From Angelakisella sp. (GTDB lineage Bacteria > Bacillota > Clostridia > Oscillospirales > Ruminococcaceae), in NCBI GenBank assembly GCA_020024555.1, contig JAHHTQ010000015.1, positions 1 to 43,020 on the forward strand: 43,020 nt of DNA. Reading direction: 5' to 3'. The notes under the pieces were generated by a model. It searched no databases. It was not told the origin of the DNA and saw only the letters and a list, made by a program, of their open reading frames with translations. Within the stretch, counting starts at the first letter, position 1; the number at the start of each line of letters is the position of its first letter. The translations under genes and the position numbers were made by a program. Positions 42,784-43,020 of this stretch are shown in pieces.

Positions 42784-42818
42784 TTAGGCTTTATTTTTTA
42801 ATAGAGCCTAATTTTTTT
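42783..42818 (+). terminator. terminator of the GHL10-like gene, right flank of element copy 2
   Basis: ATTAGGCTTTATT (42783-42795) pairs with AATAGAGCCTAAT (42800-42812), with one U-G wobble and a TTTT loop, followed by seven T. It is the intact version of the hairpin duplicated at 42495-42520 and now lies ~300 bp from the gene it served. Confidence 0.85.
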
Positions 42819-43020
42819 GCGTATTTATTGATAAATAATTAACAAATTATATGTTTTTTTGTAACATATTTAGGTTAAAATAAAAAATGTTTACAAACAC
42901 TTTTATAAAAATAATAAGATTTTTATTTCAACAGTTTAAAAATTTAAAAAATTTTTAAAACTTACAAAGTGGCTTGAAAAAGGGGTTTACAGAGTATTTG
43001 TAAAGTAAAAATCAAAATTT
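42819..43020. other. AT-rich end of window, no gene seen
   Basis: No coding region was supported. A TTTACA at 42890 with a TAATAA 16 bp downstream is a weak promoter possibility for a gene beyond the window. Confidence 0.4.

Noticed and set aside
42648..42842. 64-aa plus-strand frame in element copy 2
   Set aside because: Only about 30 codons are shared with copy 1, then it runs through the terminator; no ribosome site.

Overview
The window comes from a low-GC, anaerobic, Gram-positive bacterium of the class Clostridia; an Oscillospirales/Ruminococcaceae-like gut lineage is my inference from gene content and could be wrong. Supporting signs are the AT-rich spacers, strong AGGAGG ribosome binding sites, frequent TTG and GTG starts, zinc-type S14, S4, L36 and adenylate kinase, an oxygen-sensitive class III ribonucleotide reductase with its activase, a class B sortase, and a protein with a SpoIID-like domain. 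No tRNA, rRNA or CRISPR array was seen.

Layout. 1-374 is non-coding and holds a duplicated 44-nt double-hairpin motif. 375-4163 (minus) encodes PriA and an MBOAT-fold membrane protein whose usual catalytic histidine is replaced. 4392-9672 (plus) is a two-gene unit: an MMPL/RND exporter and a large membrane-anchored GLUG-repeat surface protein. 9721-11581 (minus) is a class B sortase with a divergent LCP-like protein. 11601-11915 holds copy 1 of a ~265-bp structured element. 12125-16605 carries lepA, a TetR-family regulator, a YesL-like membrane protein, an unknown protein and a DUF896 protein.

17263-32968 is the S10-spc-alpha ribosomal super-operon: rpsJ, rplC, rplD, rplW, rplB, rpsS, rplV, rpsC, rplP, rpmC, rpsQ, rplN, rplX, rplE, rpsN, rpsH, rplF, rplR, rpsE, rpmD, rplO, secY, adk, map, a KOW-domain gene, infA, rpmJ, rpsM, rpsK, rpsD, rpoA, rplQ. 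It has a ~330-nt leader with an attenuator-like hairpin and ends in a strong terminator. Three internal spacers are structured enough to be regulatory RNA candidates.

33050-35228 (minus) is a pair: a SpoIID-like/peptidoglycan-binding protein and a partner with a carboxypeptidase-regulatory-like fold. 35449-38746 (plus) is the anaerobic ribonucleotide reductase operon, with a promoter overlapped by tandem NrdR-like boxes. The reductase appears split: NrdD ends after its zinc ribbon, and the glycyl-radical segment is a separate 53-residue protein encoded between nrdD and nrdG. 38799-40688 (minus) is a YgiQ-type radical SAM protein and 41029-42486 (plus) a GHL10/DUF187-type lipoprotein. Copy 2 of the ~265-bp element follows.

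The two strongest leads are (1) the split glycyl-radical ribonucleotide reductase and (2) the ~265-bp multi-hairpin element. Both copies of the element sit between near-perfect 24-26-nt direct repeats of an unrelated palindrome, as expected of a non-autonomous mobile element that targets hairpins and makes unusually long target duplications.
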